Assembly (NCBI GenBank): GCA_017380355.1
Contig: JAFOED010000018.1
Location: 1 to 8,857, forward strand
Direction: 5' to 3'
From: Ruminococcus sp.
GTDB taxonomy: Bacteria > Bacillota > Clostridia > Oscillospirales > Acutalibacteraceae
DNA length: 8,857 nt
Shown piece after piece: positions 7,611 through 8,857 of the stretch. Under the pieces are notes generated by a model. That model made no database searches. It was not told the origin of the DNA and saw only the letters and a list, made by a program, of their open reading frames with translations. Position 1 is the first letter of the stretch; each line of letters starts with the position of its first letter. A program made the translations under genes and the position numbers.

Positions 7611-8857
7611 ATGGCTAGAAAAAAGAAACAAAAAGAACTTAATGTAAAACCTCTCGCTAATGGTGTTATCGCTGGTGCAGGTGACGTAGTTGAACAGAAA
7701 ATTGTTCAGACTATTGAGTCTAACTATATGCCGTATGCGATGAGCGTTATTATGTCCCGTGCTATTCCAGAGATAGATGGATTTAAACCTTCACACAGAA
7801 AGCTCCTTTATACTATGTATAAGATGGGTCTGCTCTCTGGTGCTCGTACTAAGTCTGCGAACATCGTCGGCGCGACAATGAAACTTAATCCTCACGGTGA
7901 CGCAGCTATTTATGACACTATGGTGCGTTTATCACGAGGTTACGAAGCGCTTTTACATCCATATGTTGATTCAAAGGGTAACTTCGGTAAGTTTTATTCT
8001 CGTGATATGGCTTGGGCTGCATCTCGATATACAGAAGCTAAACTCGACGCTTTATGTAACGAGCTTTTTAAAGATATTGATAAAGACACAGTAGATTTCG
8101 TTGATAACTACGACAATACAATGAAAGAGCCTGTGCTTCTTCCTGCGAGCTACCCGTCCGTGCTCGTAAACGCTAACACTGGTATCGCTGTAGGTATGGC
8201 GTCTAATATATGTTCATTTAACTTAAAAGAGATTTGTGAAACAACAGCAGCTCTTATCCGTGATAATGACCACGATATTCTGTCAACTATGCCTGCGCCT
8301 GATTTTTCAGGTGGCGCACAGATTATCTACAACGAAGATGCTATGCGTGAGGTTTACCGCACTGGTCGTGGCGCAATTAAAGTTCGTTCTATCTATACTT
8401 ACGACAAAGCTAATAACTGTATAGATATTACTAATATTCCGCCGACAACTACTGTTGAATTAATTATCGAGAAAATTATCGATTTGGTTAAAGTAGGTAA
8501 GGTAAAGGAAATCGCTGATATCCGAGATGAAACAGGTCTTGATGGTTTAAAAATCACTATTGACTTAAAACGTGGTACTGACCCTGATAAGCTTATGCTT
8601 AAGCTGTTTAAGCTCACAACTTTAGAAGACAGTTTCTCTTGTAACTTCAACGTCCTTATCGGCGGTGTGCCGATGGTGCTCGGTGTTAAAGAGTTGCTTG
8701 AAGAGTGGATTGCGTTCCGTGTTGAGTGTATTCGTCGTCGTACTTTCTATGACCTTAACAAAAAGCGTGACAGACTCCACCTCTTAAAAGGTCTTGAGCT
8801 TATCTTACTTGATATTGATAAAGCTATACGTATTGTTCGCGAAACTGACGAAGAAGC
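7611..8857 (+). CDS. parC: Type IIA DNA topoisomerase subunit A (ParC/GyrA-like), 3'-truncated
   Basis: The frame stays open from ATG 7611 to the window edge, giving 415 residues of a protein that is normally 700-850 long. It is the DNA cleavage and rejoining subunit, partner of the B subunit 21 bases upstream. After a lysine-rich start come the winged-helix/breakage domain marks: Y-A-M-S-V-I at 42-47, D-G-F-K-P-S-H-R at 56-63, N-P-H-G-D-A-A-I-Y-D-T at 93-103, G-N-F-G at 123-126, and R-Y-T-E at 139-142 with the catalytic Tyr140 and its Arg139 neighbour. Later come V-D-F-V-D-N-Y-D, G-I-A-V-G-M-A-S-N-I near 190-200, and the tower/coiled-coil region with R-R-R-T-F-Y-D-L. The residue matching E. 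coli GyrA Ser83 is Ala98, while the Asp87 match is Asp102. The stretch between G-N-F-G and the catalytic tyrosine is divergent. The C-terminal beta-pinwheel, where a GyrA box would separate gyrase from topoisomerase IV, lies outside the window, so ParC is preferred but not proven. Confidence 0.9.
   Translation, partial: MARKKKQKELNVKPLANGVIAGAGDVVEQKIVQTIESNYMPYAMSVIMSRAIPEIDGFKPSHRKLLYTMYKMGLLSGARTKSANIVGATMKLNPHGDAAIYDTMVRLSRGYEALLHPYVDSKGNFGKFYSRDMAWAASRYTEAKLDALCNELFKDIDKDTVDFVDNYDNTMKEPVLLPASYPSVLVNANTGIAVGMASNICSFNLKEICETTAALIRDNDHDILSTMPAPDFSGGAQIIYNEDAMREVYRTGRGAIKVRSIYTYDKANNCIDITNIPPTTTVELIIEKIIDLVKVGKVKEIADIRDETGLDGLKITIDLKRGTDPDKLMLKLFKLTTLEDSFSCNFNVLIGGVPMVLGVKELLEEWIAFRVECIRRRTFYDLNKKRDRLHLLKGLELILLDIDKAIRIVRETDEE

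Noticed and set aside
5601..8857. Topoisomerase pair as the canonical gyrB-gyrA of the replication origin
   Set aside because: No dnaA, dnaN or recF nearby, uvrB lies upstream, and the signatures are divergent; ParE/ParC is favoured, although the C-terminal evidence is outside the window.
3628..8857. uvrB plus topoisomerase genes as a phage-defence system or mobile island
   Set aside because: UvrB is fully typical in sequence, all genes share similar base and codon character by eye, and no integrase, repeats or toxin-like effector is present.

Overview
The window looks like chromosomal DNA from a moderately AT-rich Gram-positive bacterium of the phylum Bacillota, most likely class Clostridia. 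The reasons are strong purine-rich Shine-Dalgarno sequences, a TTG start codon on uvrB, a teichoic-acid-type CDP-glycerol glycerophosphotransferase fused to a glycosyltransferase, and a type IIA topoisomerase B subunit without the proteobacterial insertion. No marker here allows a genus call. TGA does not occur as a sense codon, so the standard bacterial code fits.

There are five genes, all on the + strand and packed head to tail. The first and last run off the window. Left part (1-3605): the 3' portion of a large fusion enzyme (glycosyltransferase family 2-like domain, helical linker, beta-rich domain, TagF-like glycerophosphotransferase), overlapping by 14 bases an acyltransferase-3 integral membrane protein. 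These two look like the end of a cell-envelope glycan or teichoic acid locus: one extends or transfers a phosphopolyol polymer, the other probably O-acylates a surface glycan.

Right part (3628-8857): uvrB, a complete nucleotide-excision-repair helicase-like subunit; then a complete type IIA topoisomerase B subunit (ParE/GyrB-like, clearly divergent); then the first 415 codons of the matching A subunit (ParC/GyrA-like), whose catalytic tyrosine and nucleotide-binding partner signatures are present. The topoisomerase pair should form one A2B2 enzyme.

Gaps between genes are -14, 22, 11 and 21 bases, and none has room for a terminator hairpin. The sequence is compatible with read-through from the envelope genes into the DNA maintenance genes. 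There is no intergenic stretch above 300 bases, and I saw no tRNA, rRNA, CRISPR array, insertion sequence, phage gene or riboswitch. I did not find a convincing new multi-gene system. The points most worth a second look are the divergence of the topoisomerase pair (including a natural alanine at the main quinolone-contact serine) and the apparent loss of the DxD motif in the glycosyltransferase half of the fusion protein.
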